The position numbers and the translations under genes are program-made. A stretch of DNA of 64,000 nucleotides from Hyphomicrobiales bacterium (GTDB taxonomy: Bacteria; Pseudomonadota; Alphaproteobacteria; Rhizobiales; Rhizobiaceae). This document shows positions 55,393 to 64,000 of the stretch, one piece after another. The notes below the pieces were generated by a model. It was not told the DNA's origin, made no database searches, and saw nothing but the letters and a program-made list of their open reading frames with translations. Each line of letters opens with the position of its first letter. Positions within the stretch are counted from its first letter, which is position 1. Location: NCBI GenBank assembly GCA_900469625.1, contig UBXV01000007.1:186001-250000 (forward strand), in the 5' to 3' direction.

Positions 55393-57213
55393 ATGTCCGC
55401 CGATTCCCGCATTGCCGCAATCACCGCCCGCATTGTCGAGCGCTCGAAGCCGCACCGCGAGCCCTATCTCGATCGCGTACGCCGCGCTGCCTCGAGTGGC
55501 CCGCATCGCAGCGTTCTCGGCTGCGGCAACCTTGCGCACGGATTTGCCGTCTGTTCCCCCGCCGAGAAGGTGGCGCTCGCGGGCGACCGCGTTCCCAACC
55601 TCGGCATCATCACCTCCTATAACGACATGCTGTCGGCCCACCAGCCGTTCGAGACCTATCCGGCGCTGATCCGCGACGCGGCGCGCGAGGCAGGCGGCGT
55701 CGCCCAGGTCGCCGGCGGCGTGCCCGCCATGTGCGACGGCGTCACCCAGGGCCAGCCCGGCATGGAGCTTTCGCTGTTTTCCCGCGACCTGATCGCCATG
55801 GCCGCCGGCGTCGGCCTGTCGCACAACATGTTCGATTCCACCGTCTATCTCGGCGTCTGCGACAAGATCGTGCCGGGCCTCGTCATCGCGGCGCTGACCT
55901 TCGGTCATCTGCCCGCCGTGTTCGTGCCGGCCGGACCGATGACGACAGGTCTGCCGAACGACGAGAAGGCGCGCGTGCGCCAGCTCTTCGCCGAAGGCAA
56001 GGTTGGCCGCGAGGAACTGCTCGAAGCCGAATCCAAGTCCTATCACGGCCCCGGCACCTGCACCTTCTACGGCACGGCCAACTCCAACCAGATGCTGATG
56101 GAAATCATGGGTTTCCACCTGCCCGGCGCCTCCTTCATCAATCCGGGCACGCCGCTGCGCGACGCCTTGACCAAGGAAGCAACCAAGCGGGCGCTGGCGA
56201 TCACCGCCATGGGCAACGAATTCACACCGGCTGGCGAAATGATCGACGAGCGTTCGATCGTCAACGGCGTCGTCGGCCTGCATGCGACCGGCGGCTCGAC
56301 CAATCACACCATGCATATCGTCGCGATGGCCCGCGCAGCCGGCATCGTGCTGACCTGGCAGGATATTTCCGAGCTTTCCGACATCGTGCCGCTGCTGGCG
56401 CGCGTCTATCCCAACGGCCTTGCCGACGTGAACCACTTCCACGCCGCCGGCGGCATGGGCTTCCTGATCAGCCAGTTGCTGCGCGGCGGCCTGCTGCATG
56501 ACGATGTGCGCACCGTCGTCGGCCAGGGTCTCGACGCCTACAAGATCGATGTGCGGCTTGGAGCCGACGGCGGTGTCGAGCGGGTGCCGACCCCCGCAGA
56601 GAGCGCCGATCCGAAGGTGCTTTCCACCATCGACCAGCCGTTCCAGCACTCGGGCGGCCTCAAGATGCTGACTGGCAATCTCGGCAAGGCGGTGATCAAG
56701 ATCTCCGCCGTCAAGCCGGACCGCCACGTCATCGAAGCGCCGGCAAAGATCTTCCACGACCAGAGCGAACTGAACGCCGCCTTCAAGGCCGGCAAGCTCG
56801 AAGGCGATTTCGTCGCCGTCGTGCGCTTCCAGGGGCCGAAGGCGAACGGCATGCCGGAGCTGCACAAGCTGACGACCGTACTCGGCATCCTGCAGGACCG
56901 CGGCCAGCGCGTGGCGATCCTCACCGACGGTCGCATGTCCGGCGCCTCGGGCAAGGTGCCCGCCGCCATTCACGTGACGCCGGAAGCCAAGGACGGCGGC
57001 CCGATCGCCCGTATCCAGGAAGGCGACATCGTGCGCATCGATGCCGTTGCCGGCACGATCGAGGTGCTGGTCGAGGATATCGCGCTCAAGACCCGCGTTC
57101 CCGCCCATGCCGATCTCTCGGACAACGAGTTCGGAATGGGGCGCGAACTGTTCGCGCCGTTCCGCGCCATTGCCGGCTCTGCCGACCACGGCGCAAGCGT
57201 GCTGTTCAACTGA
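55393..57213 (+). CDS. edd: 6-Phosphogluconate dehydratase
   Basis: A 606-aa IlvD/Edd-family Fe-S dehydratase. '[20 protein letters not shown]', the cysteines in AMCDGVTQG and [15 protein letters not shown], and C-terminal [19 protein letters not shown] are typical. It makes 2-keto-3-deoxy-6-phosphogluconate. Length around 606 aa distinguishes Edd from the shorter IlvD. The aldolase gene (eda) is not in the window. ATG 55393 follows GGAACAGGATTTGCC. Confidence 0.96.
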   Translation: MSADSRIAAITARIVERSKPHREPYLDRVRRAASSGPHRSVLGCGNLAHGFAVCSPAEKVALAGDRVPNLGIITSYNDMLSAHQPFETYPALIRDAAREAGGVAQVAGGVPAMCDGVTQGQPGMELSLFSRDLIAMAAGVGLSHNMFDSTVYLGVCDKIVPGLVIAALTFGHLPAVFVPAGPMTTGLPNDEKARVRQLFAEGKVGREELLEAESKSYHGPGTCTFYGTANSNQMLMEIMGFHLPGASFINPGTPLRDALTKEATKRALAITAMGNEFTPAGEMIDERSIVNGVVGLHATGGSTNHTMHIVAMARAAGIVLTWQDISELSDIVPLLARVYPNGLADVNHFHAAGGMGFLISQLLRGGLLHDDVRTVVGQGLDAYKIDVRLGADGGVERVPTPAESADPKVLSTIDQPFQHSGGLKMLTGNLGKAVIKISAVKPDRHVIEAPAKIFHDQSELNAAFKAGKLEGDFVAVVRFQGPKANGMPELHKLTTVLGILQDRGQRVAILTDGRMSGASGKVPAAIHVTPEAKDGGPIARIQEGDIVRIDAVAGTIEVLVEDIALKTRVPAHADLSDNEFGMGRELFAPFRAIAGSADHGASVLFN

Positions 57214-57219
57214 CCGAAA

Positions 57220-57273
57220 CTCGGCGTCAAGCCGAGGGTCCAGACACTGCCGACGCCACGCGTCGGTAGTGTC
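57220..57273. terminator. Tandem terminator hairpins between edd and GFA-like gene
   Basis: CTCGGC/GCCGAG (57220-57236), then a 14-bp stem with one G.U pair, 57243-57256 with 57260-57273, around CAC. They lie between convergent genes. Confidence 0.72.
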
Positions 57274-57294
57274 CCTCCCGTGCCGGAGTGCCCG

Positions 57295-57660
57295 CTACTT
57301 CAACGGTCCCGGATACATGTCGTTTCGGCCGTCGTAGCGTCTGACATCAAGCGTGAAGACGTCGATATCCTCGATACAGCGCGCATTGAGCGAGACGCGG
57401 TCGTTCGGGTAGCCGCTGCGCATGATGGCGACGCTGCAGGTCGGGCAGAAATGATGCCCTTCGGTGATGCCGCGCCAGACATAGGTGGTGAGGCGCCTCT
57501 TCCCGGTGATCAGCCGGATTCTGCTCGCATCGACTTTCCAGTGCAGAAAACCGGTGCGTCGGCACGTCGAGCAATTGCACTCGACCAAGTCCTTGAGTTC
57601 CTCATCGACTTCGATGCCGATCTCGCCGCAGTGGCATGAAAGACGGTATGGGCGTGTCAT
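57295..57660 (-). CDS. GFA/CENP-V-family zinc protein (glutathione-dependent aldehyde activating type)
   Basis: 121 aa. Zinc cysteines in SCHCGEIGIE, VECNCSTCRRTG and HHFCPTCSV fit the GFA fold. It was first linked to formaldehyde-glutathione condensation, but most members have unknown substrates. ATG 57660 was chosen by family length, with GAGG upstream; in-frame ATG 57696 is possible. Single gene, convergent with edd. Confidence 0.88.
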   Translation of the reverse strand: MTRPYRLSCHCGEIGIEVDEELKDLVECNCSTCRRTGFLHWKVDASRIRLITGKRRLTTYVWRGITEGHHFCPTCSVAIMRSGYPNDRVSLNARCIEDIDVFTLDVRRYDGRNDMYPGPLK

Positions 57661-57830
57661 CGCTGGCTTGCCTCGTGTGTCGCGCGGATGGGACATGCAA
57701 TCCAGGCGCGAGCCCGAAGTCAAGCACGACACGCCGCGACCAGCTTCCGATGTCCAGGCTGCGCGAGAAGCGGGTCGTCCAGCCGCCCGCACCAGCCGGG
57801 CCGGCAGGTGGCCGCGACCATGGCGGGCGC

Positions 57831-58241
57831 TCAGCGATAGATGTCGAGCGTGCGGTTGCGATGGTTCGGATGCGTGCTGTAGACGAAGATGCGGTTGAGA
57901 TCGCGGTCGGTCAGAAGCCGCAGGAAGCGCGCCTCGATGATGTTGTTGGCGTGAACGCGCTTGACCAGGCAGCCGATCATCTGGATGCGGGCACTCGGAA
58001 TGTCGAGGTAAAAATTCTGCGGCAGCTGGTACTTCGTCAGGATGCCGAGCACGGCACCGCTTTTCGACAGCTTGATGATCTCGCAGCGGCGCGAGCTTAG
58101 CTGCGTCATGCCTTTTTCAGTATATTCGATGCGCGCCTCGTTTCGCGTGTCCTCCATCGGGAAGGTGGTCTCGCGATCGTACATGAAAGATTCTTCCTTG
58201 TTCAGGAAGTGCTGCTGCAGCATCGGCACCGCGGTCGTCAT
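57831..58241 (-). CDS. PilZ-like domain protein
   Basis: A 136-aa protein. The central part 'SSRRCEIIKLSKSGAVLGIL' corresponds to the PilZ beta-barrel, with KxSxxG where c-di-GMP binders have D/NxSxxG. The upstream arginine motif is also not clear. It may therefore fold as PilZ without binding the nucleotide. The start is ATG 58241 or an internal ATG (MYDRE, 19 codons later), which has a GAAGAAAG-type site. Confidence 0.6.
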   Translation of the reverse strand: MTTAVPMLQQHFLNKEESFMYDRETTFPMEDTRNEARIEYTEKGMTQLSSRRCEIIKLSKSGAVLGILTKYQLPQNFYLDIPSARIQMIGCLVKRVHANNIIEARFLRLLTDRDLNRIFVYSTHPNHRNRTLDIYR

Positions 58242-58318
58242 TCAAAAGGCCCCTAAATATCCCCTGTATTCAGGCTAGAGGAAGAAATTTAACAGAGGGT
58301 AGATCGAGGGCGCGGAAT

Positions 58319-58347
58319 GAAAAAACCCGTCCGAAAATCGGACGGGT
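58319..58347 (-). terminator. Rho-independent terminator of the agl operon
   Basis: ACCCGTCCGA and TCGGACGGGT form a perfect 10-bp stem with a 3-base loop; the minus strand then has six T. It lies 24 bases after the aglK stop. Confidence 0.92.
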
Positions 58348-58370
58348 CGATGGGGAAAACCACGGGTGGT

Positions 58371-59459
58371 TCAGGCGCGGTAGCTCTTGCCGCCAGCGTC
58401 GAACAGATGCAGCTTGTTCTTGTCGGCGGTAAACCGCACCTTTTCGCCGCGGTGAATGGGCAGGATGCCCGGGATCTTGGCGATAATCGGCTCCTTTTCG
58501 ACAAGCCCTTCGATGTAGAGCAGCGTCACTTCGCCGAGCGCCTCGACGATCGACACCGTGCCCTCGAAAAGGAAGTCCTCGCCGCTCGCCGTCTGCAGGT
58601 CTTCCGGGCGCACGCCGAAGCTTGCCGTCTTGCCGTTTTCCGATGCGTTGGTGGCGATGTCGAGCGTCACCGACTTGCCCCCGGCAAGCTTCACCGTCGT
58701 CTGCGGACCTGTCGCCGTGATCGTCGCGGGGATGACGTTCATCGCCGGTGAGCCGATGAAGCGGGCGACGAACAGGTTGGCGGGCCGCTCGTAAAGCTCG
58801 AGCGGCGGGCCGACCTGCTCGATATGACCTGCCGACAGTACGACGATCCGGTCGGCAAGCGTCATCGCCTCGACCTGGTCGTGAGTGACATAGATCATCG
58901 TCGTATCGGCCATCTGTTCGTTGAGCCTGGCGATCTCGATGCGGGTGGCAACGCGCAATGCGGCGTCGAGGTTCGACAGCGGCTCGTCGAACAGAAAGAC
59001 CTTGGGATCGCGGCAGATCGCCCGCCCGATCGCCACGCGCTGGCGCTGGCCGCCGGAAAGCGCCTTGGGCAGACGATCGAGATACTTGGTCAGTTGCAGG
59101 ATATCGGCGGCCGCGCGTACGCGCCGGTCGATCTCCTCCTTGCTCTCCTTGGCGATGCGCATGCCAAAGGCCATGTTGTCGTAAACGGTCATATGCGGAT
59201 AAAGCGCATAGGACTGAAACACCATGGCGATGCCGCGCTTGGAGGGCGGCACGTCGTTGACACGTTCGCCGTCGATGAACATGTCGCCGCCGGTGATCTC
59301 CTCCAGCCCGGCGATCATGCGCAGCAATGTCGACTTGCCGCAACCGGACGGTCCGACGAACACGATGAACTCGCCCTGCTTGATGTCGAGATTGATGCCG
59401 TGAATGACATCGACCGCACCGTAGGACTTGCGGATATCTTTAAGCGTCAGACCTGTCAT
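58371..59459 (-). CDS. aglK: Alpha-glucoside ABC transporter ATP-binding protein AglK
   Basis: A 362-aa MalK/UgpC-type ATPase. Walker A is GPSGCGKST, the signature is LSGGQRQRVAIGRAI, Walker B is VFLFDEP, and the H-loop is YVTHDQVEAM. A regulatory C-terminal TOBE domain (FGVRPEDLQ) follows. GGGGAGGGTGCG before ATG 59459 sets the start. It is last in aglEFGAK and energises uptake of sucrose, maltose, trehalose-type alpha-glucosides. Confidence 0.92.
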   Translation of the reverse strand: MTGLTLKDIRKSYGAVDVIHGINLDIKQGEFIVFVGPSGCGKSTLLRMIAGLEEITGGDMFIDGERVNDVPPSKRGIAMVFQSYALYPHMTVYDNMAFGMRIAKESKEEIDRRVRAAADILQLTKYLDRLPKALSGGQRQRVAIGRAICRDPKVFLFDEPLSNLDAALRVATRIEIARLNEQMADTTMIYVTHDQVEAMTLADRIVVLSAGHIEQVGPPLELYERPANLFVARFIGSPAMNVIPATITATGPQTTVKLAGGKSVTLDIATNASENGKTASFGVRPEDLQTASGEDFLFEGTVSIVEALGEVTLLYIEGLVEKEPIIAKIPGILPIHRGEKVRFTADKNKLHLFDAGGKSYRA

Positions 59460-59517
59460 CGCACCCTCCCCTTCGTCTCTCTTATCTCTCGTTTTCTTAG
59501 ACTTATCAGTCGCGATC

Positions 59518-61176
59518 TCACACCAGGCGCGCGAAGAATGCGCTCCAGGCCGGAAGATTGACCTTGTCGCCTGCGATCTTGGCCGGAAAGCCATGTCCTT
59601 CGAGAACCTCCACCGGCTCCCCAGGCAAATCGACCCTGGCGGCGTCAGCGCTCATGTTGAAGGCGCAGAAGAGCTTCTCGTTGCCGTGGCTGCGCACGAA
59701 GGAAAGCGCCGGCGCATCGGTGCTGCGAAACTCGATCTCGCCCTTTGCAAGGGCCGGATGCGCCTTGCGGAACTGCAGGAAGCGACGGTAGTGCTCCAGC
59801 ACGGAGGCTTCATCGCCTTTCTGGGCGGAGACTGCCCGCTTAAGATGTTCGGCCGGCACCGGTAGCCAGGGTTTGGCATCGCCAAAGCCGCCATTTGCAG
59901 CCGTGCTGTCCCAGACCATCGGGGTTCGGCAGCCGTCGCGGCCCTTGAAATCCGGCCAGAACTGAATGCCGTAGGGATCCTTCAAGTCTTCGTAGGCGAG
60001 TTCGGCTTCGCCAAGCGCCAGCTCCTCACCCTGGTAGATGCAGACGGAACCGCGCAGCGACATCAACAGGCTGGCGAGCAGCTTGGCATGGGCATCGCGG
60101 TCGGCGACACCATCGCCCCAGCGGCTGACATGACGCACGACGTCGTGGTTGGAAAACGCCCAGCAGGCCCAGCCCTCGGGCGCAGCTTTCTGGAAGTTAT
60201 GCAGCACCTCGGCGACACCTGCGGGCGTCAGCGGATCGGGCGCCAGGAACTCGAAGGCGTAGCACATGTGCATCTTGTCGCCGTCGGAGGTGTACTCGCC
60301 GGCAATCTCGAGGCCACGCTGGCTGTCGCCGACTTCGCCGACGGCGGCAATCGCCGGGAACTCGTCCATGACGGCGCGAAAACGCTTCAGGAACGCCAGG
60401 TTTTCCGGCTGGTTCTTGTCGTAGAGATGTTCCTGATAATTGTACGGGTTGACCGCCGGTGCGGTCTGGGCGTTGCGGCGCTCGGGCGCCAGCGCCGGAT
60501 TGTCGCGCAGCTGCTTGTCGTGGAAATAGAAGTTGATGGTGTCGAGGCGGAAACCGTCGACGCCGCGCTCGAGCCAGAAGCGCTCGACGCCCAACAGCGC
60601 CTCCTGGACTTCAGGATTGTGCAGGTTGAGATCCGGCTGCGAGGTCAGGAAGTTGTGCAGGTAGTACTGCAGCCGCGTCGGATCCCAGGCCCAGGCCGAG
60701 CCGCCGAAGATCGACAGCCAGTTGTTCGGCGGCGTGCCATCGGGCTTGGAGTCCGCCCATACATACCAGTCCGCCTTGGCATTCTTCCGGCTGGCGCGGC
60801 TTTCCACGAACCAGGGGTGCTGGTCCGAAGTGTGCGATAGCACGAGGTCGATCATCACCCGGATGCCAAGGCGATGGGCCTCGGCGATGAGTTCGTCGAA
60901 ATCGGCAAGATCGCCGAAGATGCCGTCAACGTCGGTGTAGTTGGAAACGTCGTAGCCGAAATCCTTCATCGGCGACGTGAAAAAGGGCGAGATCCAGATG
61001 GCGTCGGCGCCGAGCGAGGCGACATGCGGCAACCGGGCGGTGATGCCCTTGAGGTCGCCGATGCCGTCGCCGTTGGAATCCTGGTAGGAGCGCGGATAGA
61101 TCTGATAGATCACCGCGCCACGCCACCAGTCCTTGTCGATCTGCAATCCGGGTACACTCATTTCAGTCATGCTCAT
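59518..61176 (-). CDS. aglA: Alpha-glucosidase AglA (GH13)
   Basis: A 552-aa GH13 enzyme. Opening 'DKDWWRGAVIYQIYPRSYQD', then GIGDLKGI, VMIDLVLSHTSDQHPWF, the nucleophile region DGFRLDTINFYF, the acid region AAVGEVGD, and SNHDVVRH with the transition-state Asp. It cleaves imported alpha-glucosides in the cytoplasm. Three close starts (ATG 61176, 61170, 61161) are possible. It sits between aglG and aglK, 23 bases after aglG, as in Sinorhizobium agl operons. Confidence 0.93.
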   Translation of the reverse strand: MSMTEMSVPGLQIDKDWWRGAVIYQIYPRSYQDSNGDGIGDLKGITARLPHVASLGADAIWISPFFTSPMKDFGYDVSNYTDVDGIFGDLADFDELIAEAHRLGIRVMIDLVLSHTSDQHPWFVESRASRKNAKADWYVWADSKPDGTPPNNWLSIFGGSAWAWDPTRLQYYLHNFLTSQPDLNLHNPEVQEALLGVERFWLERGVDGFRLDTINFYFHDKQLRDNPALAPERRNAQTAPAVNPYNYQEHLYDKNQPENLAFLKRFRAVMDEFPAIAAVGEVGDSQRGLEIAGEYTSDGDKMHMCYAFEFLAPDPLTPAGVAEVLHNFQKAAPEGWACWAFSNHDVVRHVSRWGDGVADRDAHAKLLASLLMSLRGSVCIYQGEELALGEAELAYEDLKDPYGIQFWPDFKGRDGCRTPMVWDSTAANGGFGDAKPWLPVPAEHLKRAVSAQKGDEASVLEHYRRFLQFRKAHPALAKGEIEFRSTDAPALSFVRSHGNEKLFCAFNMSADAARVDLPGEPVEVLEGHGFPAKIAGDKVNLPAWSAFFARLV

Positions 61177-61199
61177 TGCGTTCAGTGGTCCCTGTGAGG

Positions 61200-62348
61200 T
61201 CAGCCGCCCTTGACCGATCCTGCCAGCAGGCCGCGCACGAGGTAGCGCTGCAGGCTGAAGAAGACGATCAGGGGAACGACGATGGTGATGAAGGCGGAGG
61301 CCGTCAGGATTTCCCAATTGCCGCCGCGAGATCCGAGCAGATTGACCAGCCGGCCTGTGAGCACCAACTCGTCCTGGCCGGCACCGAGGAAGACGATGGC
61401 GACAAGCAGGTCGTTCCAGGTCCACAGGAACTGGAAGATCGCAAAGGACGCCAGCGCCGGAAACGACAAGGGCAGGATGATCTTGACGAAGATGTCGAAG
61501 TCGCTGGCGCCGTCGACACGCGCGGATTCCATGATCTCGCGCGGCAGGCCGGCCATGTAGTTGCGCAAGAGATAGATCGCCAGCGGCAGGCCGAAGCCGG
61601 TATGCGCAAGCCAGATGCCGACATAGGTCTTGGCCGGCACGCCGAAGAAGGCGCCTACGCCGTTGTAAAGCTTCAACAGCGGGATCAGCGACATCTGCAG
61701 CGGCACGACGAGCAGGCCGACGACGACGGCGATCAGGATCGCGCGGCCCGGAAACGGCATCCAGGCGAGCGCATAGGCAGCGAAGGCGGCAATCAGGATC
61801 GGGATGATCGTCGAGGGAATGGCGACCGTCAGTGAATTGATGAAGGATGCGCCGATGCCTTCGGCGCTCAGCACCTCGACGTAGTTGTCGAAGGTGAAGC
61901 GCGGCGGCACGGCGGCGGTGAAGAAGATGCGCTGGCCGCGCGAGCCTTCCATCTTGGTGTCGGAAACGATCTCGAAGCTGCCATCGGCCTGCACCGTCAG
62001 CTTTTCGCCATCGTTCAGTTCCGCGGTTTCGCCGGGCTTGAAGGCGGTCGGCTTCTGGCTCGAAAAGCCGAAAGCGGACACTTCGCCGGCGGCAGTACCG
62101 GCAAGCACGTCGCCCGAGATCACGAACTTGCCGTCACGCTCGACCTGGCTGTCGGCGCCCGGCGCACGGGCGACGATGTTCTGGGTTGAGGTCGAGAGAG
62201 CCGTCCACCAGCCGGAGACGGCCAGTTGATCCTTGTCGCGCAGCGACGAGATCAACAGGCCGGCCGTCGGCAGGGTCCAGAGCGCGACCAGGAGCAGGAC
62301 CGACAGGTGAACGGCCCAGGTAAGAGGGGAGCGGGTCGCCGGGTTCAT
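61200..62348 (-). CDS. aglG: Alpha-glucoside ABC transporter permease AglG
   Basis: A 382-aa MalG-type permease. TM1 is about 12-33. A periplasmic insertion of roughly 100 residues (about 45-145, with GDVLAGTAAGEVSAFGFSSQ) precedes the permease core, making it longer than the usual 280 aa. The EAA loop is ESARVDGASDFDIFVKIILP. The insertion may contact AglE or the sugar. Its stop lies 23 bases before aglA and its start is 1 base from the aglF stop. Confidence 0.91.
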   Translation of the reverse strand: MNPATRSPLTWAVHLSVLLLVALWTLPTAGLLISSLRDKDQLAVSGWWTALSTSTQNIVARAPGADSQVERDGKFVISGDVLAGTAAGEVSAFGFSSQKPTAFKPGETAELNDGEKLTVQADGSFEIVSDTKMEGSRGQRIFFTAAVPPRFTFDNYVEVLSAEGIGASFINSLTVAIPSTIIPILIAAFAAYALAWMPFPGRAILIAVVVGLLVVPLQMSLIPLLKLYNGVGAFFGVPAKTYVGIWLAHTGFGLPLAIYLLRNYMAGLPREIMESARVDGASDFDIFVKIILPLSFPALASFAIFQFLWTWNDLLVAIVFLGAGQDELVLTGRLVNLLGSRGGNWEILTASAFITIVVPLIVFFSLQRYLVRGLLAGSVKGG

Positions 62349-62349
62349 C

Positions 62350-63360
62350 TCAGTGCCCCTTCATTTCTTTGGCCGCGTTGCGGATGTTCCAGACCATGAT
62401 CGGGATGACCAGCACCATGATGACGACGGCGATAGCAGCGCCTCGCCCGAAGTCGCCACCGCCGCGGAACATCCAGTCGAACATCAGGTTGGCGAGCACC
62501 TGGCTCTGCCATTGCCCGTTGGTCATCGCCAGAACGATGTCGAAGACCTTGAGGACGAGGATCGTGATCGTCGTCCAGACCACGGCGATCGTGCCCCAGA
62601 TCTGCGGCACCATGATCTTGAAGAAGATCTGCCAGCCATTGGCGCCATCGATCACGGCGGCCTCGACCGTCTCTTCCGGGATGCCGCGCAGCGCGGCCGA
62701 GAGGATGACCATGGCAAAGCCGGTCTGGATCCAGACGAGGATCGCCATGAGGAAGAAGTTGTTCCAGAAGGGCAGCGTGATCCAGGCCTGCGGCTCGCCG
62801 CCGAAGGCAACGACGATGGCGTTCAGGAGACCGATTTGTTCCGTGCCCTCAGCGCGATAGTCGTAGATGAATTTCCAGATGACGGCAGCGCCGACGAAGG
62901 AGATCGCCATCGGCATGAAGATCAGGGTCTTGGCGATATTGCCCCACCAGATGCGATCGGTCAGGGCCGCGATGACAAGCCCGAAGAAGGTCGCGAGCGC
63001 CGGCACCACCAGCAGCCAGAGGAAATTGTTGAAGATCGACTGGCGAAACTCGCCATCGTTCAGCATCCAGACGTAGTTGCTGGCACCCACGAAGTTTTGT
63101 CCGGCGCGATCGTGCACACTGAACCAGACCGACATGATTACGGGGTAGATGAGATAGATGGTCAGCGCGAACAGCGCGGGGGCGAGAAACAGCCATGGCC
63201 GGATGGCATTGGTGATACGCAGATTGCGCGACGCTTCGACACCGGATCTTCCCTTCGAAGGGAAGATCAGATCGAGGATGAAGCTGGTTCCCCAGAAATA
63301 GGCCGCACAGCCGAGCACCCCGGCCACCATCGTGCCTACCGCAAAGACGAGCTGTTGCAT
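62350..63360 (-). CDS. aglF: Alpha-glucoside ABC transporter permease AglF
   Basis: A 336-aa MalF-type permease with an N-terminal hydrophobic helix (VFAVGTMVAGVLGCAAYFWG) and about seven further segments. The EAA loop is EAAVIDGANGWQIFFKIMVP. It pairs with AglG, 1 base downstream. ATG 63360 was chosen, with GGGAGGGACATGTC upstream. Its upstream gap carries two hairpins. Confidence 0.91.
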   Translation of the reverse strand: MQQLVFAVGTMVAGVLGCAAYFWGTSFILDLIFPSKGRSGVEASRNLRITNAIRPWLFLAPALFALTIYLIYPVIMSVWFSVHDRAGQNFVGASNYVWMLNDGEFRQSIFNNFLWLLVVPALATFFGLVIAALTDRIWWGNIAKTLIFMPMAISFVGAAVIWKFIYDYRAEGTEQIGLLNAIVVAFGGEPQAWITLPFWNNFFLMAILVWIQTGFAMVILSAALRGIPEETVEAAVIDGANGWQIFFKIMVPQIWGTIAVVWTTITILVLKVFDIVLAMTNGQWQSQVLANLMFDWMFRGGGDFGRGAAIAVVIMVLVIPIMVWNIRNAAKEMKGH

Positions 63361-63420
63361 GACATGTCCCTCCCCCAAGTGCGCGTTTCGCGCAGGGCAT
63401 GGCGATTGTCGCCGTTCTCG

Positions 63421-63489
63421 TTGGGGTCCAGACGCCCGAGCGTTCGATGGACCCCAAGGACAGGGCGGGCGGCGCAATTGCCGCCCGCC
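63421..63489 (-). terminator. Tandem hairpins between aglE and aglF
   Basis: TTGGGGTCC (63421-63429) pairs with GGACCCCAA (63449-63457), and GGCGGGCGGC (63464-63473) pairs with GCCGCCCGCC (63480-63489). The second is 10 bases after the aglE stop. Without T tracts, they probably protect the aglE mRNA and lower downstream expression. Confidence 0.7.
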
Positions 63490-63498
63490 GTCCGGTTC

Positions 63499-64000
63499 TT
63501 ACTTGATGGCGTCCCAGGCCTTCTGGACGCTGTCTGCAACGTCGGTCGCCGACTTGCCGCCGACGAAATCGACCATGCCGGTCCAGAACGCGCCCGCACC
63601 GATCTTGCCGGGCATCAGGTCAGAGCCGTCGAAGCGGAAGGTCGTGGCATTCAGCAGGATCTCACCCTGCTTCTTCAGCGGCGGGTTGCCATAGGCATCG
63701 ACGTTGACGCTCTTGTAGGGCGTCAGGAAGCTTGTCTGCGCCATCCAGACTTCATGCGCGATCGGCGTCTTCAGGAACTCGATGAAGGCGCGTGCGGCAG
63801 GGGTGTCCTTGGTGATCATCGCCAGCGTGCCGGCGCCGAGCACCGGATTGCCGAGGTCCTTCTTGCTCTCATAGGGCGGCATGTAGAAGAAGTCGGCGTC
63901 CTCGCCGATCACCGTGCCCTCGGGGAAGAAGGACGGAATGAACGACGCCTGGTGGTGCAGGTAGCACTTCGGCGGCGAGGCAAACAGGCCCTTCGGGCTG
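63499..64000 (-). CDS. aglE: Alpha-glucoside-binding protein AglE (N-terminus beyond window)
   Basis: The last 167 residues of a family-1 sugar SBP; the gene runs off the right edge. Visible parts include PKCYLHHQASFIPSFFPEG, 'FFYMPPYESKKDLGNPVLGA', TPAARAFIEFLKTPIAHEVW, and C-terminal 'FWTGMVDFVGGKSATDVADS'. Its identity as AglE rests largely on context (first gene before aglFGAK). The signal peptide cannot be seen. Confidence 0.87.
   Translation of the reverse strand, partial: SPKGLFASPPKCYLHHQASFIPSFFPEGTVIGEDADFFYMPPYESKKDLGNPVLGAGTLAMITKDTPAARAFIEFLKTPIAHEVWMAQTSFLTPYKSVNVDAYGNPPLKKQGEILLNATTFRFDGSDLMPGKIGAGAFWTGMVDFVGGKSATDVADSVQKAWDAIK

Overview
The window looks like chromosomal DNA of a Rhizobiaceae alphaproteobacterium, most likely Sinorhizobium/Ensifer. 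The reasons are a high-GC genome, the iron regulator RirA, a CbrA-like sensor kinase, PhyR/NepR general stress genes, an alpha-glucoside (agl) ABC operon, Entner-Doudoroff genes in the order zwf-pgl-edd, acetoacetyl-CoA synthetase with a phasin, and a tRNA-His of the alphaproteobacterial type. The content agrees with what I remember of the E. meliloti chromosome. No search was run, so family names rest on reading the translated sequence.

Layout. 0-3.4 kb: a TetR regulator (cut by the window start) divergent from an SDR oxidoreductase with paired operators, then a D-amino-acid-dehydrogenase-like FAD enzyme and two small membrane proteins. 3.4-7.7 kb: a general-stress-response island with nepR and phyR, small membrane, periplasmic and lipoprotein genes, an AI-2E permease, and five candidate EcfG/RpoE2 promoters of the form GGAAC-N16/17-CGTT. 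One 64-aa protein there looks like a second, divergent NepR. 7.8-13.7 kb: ridA and a dppABCDF dipeptide transporter. 14.3-17.4 kb: a LuxR-type regulator, a stand-alone receiver, rirA and the ferric-binding protein fbpA, with an Irr-box-like palindrome between the last two. 17.4-22.4 kb: an M48 protease with a DUF898 protein, then mmsA with a divergent LysR regulator. 22.6-24.5 kb: a lower-GC secreted protein, tRNA-His and a phasin with TGCA-type operators. 24.7-32.4 kb: the CbrA-like kinase, a two-part iron permease and acsA2. 32.5-39.8 kb: an AsmA protein, potFGHI and a fatty acid desaturase. 39.8-43.2 kb: an XRE regulator divergent from aceA and two small downstream genes. 43.3-50.1 kb: LuxR and LysR regulators, a chemoreceptor and a BaiN/HI0933 flavoprotein. 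50.2-52.9 kb: puuA- and puuB-like putrescine catabolism genes. 53.0-57.2 kb: zwf, pgl, edd. 57.3-58.2 kb: a GFA-like zinc protein and a PilZ-like protein. 58.4-64 kb: aglEFGAK, with aglE cut by the window end.

How it works together. Sugars enter through Agl, are cleaved by AglA and pass through Zwf-Pgl-Edd. C2/C4 carbon and polyhydroxybutyrate are served by AceA, AcsA2 and the phasin. Putrescine is imported by Pot and opened by PuuA/PuuB. Iron uptake (FbpA and an FbpB-like permease) sits beside its regulator RirA. PhyR/NepR controls a compact stress regulon. No insertion sequence, phage, CRISPR array or plasmid gene was seen. Most genes end in readable hairpin terminators.
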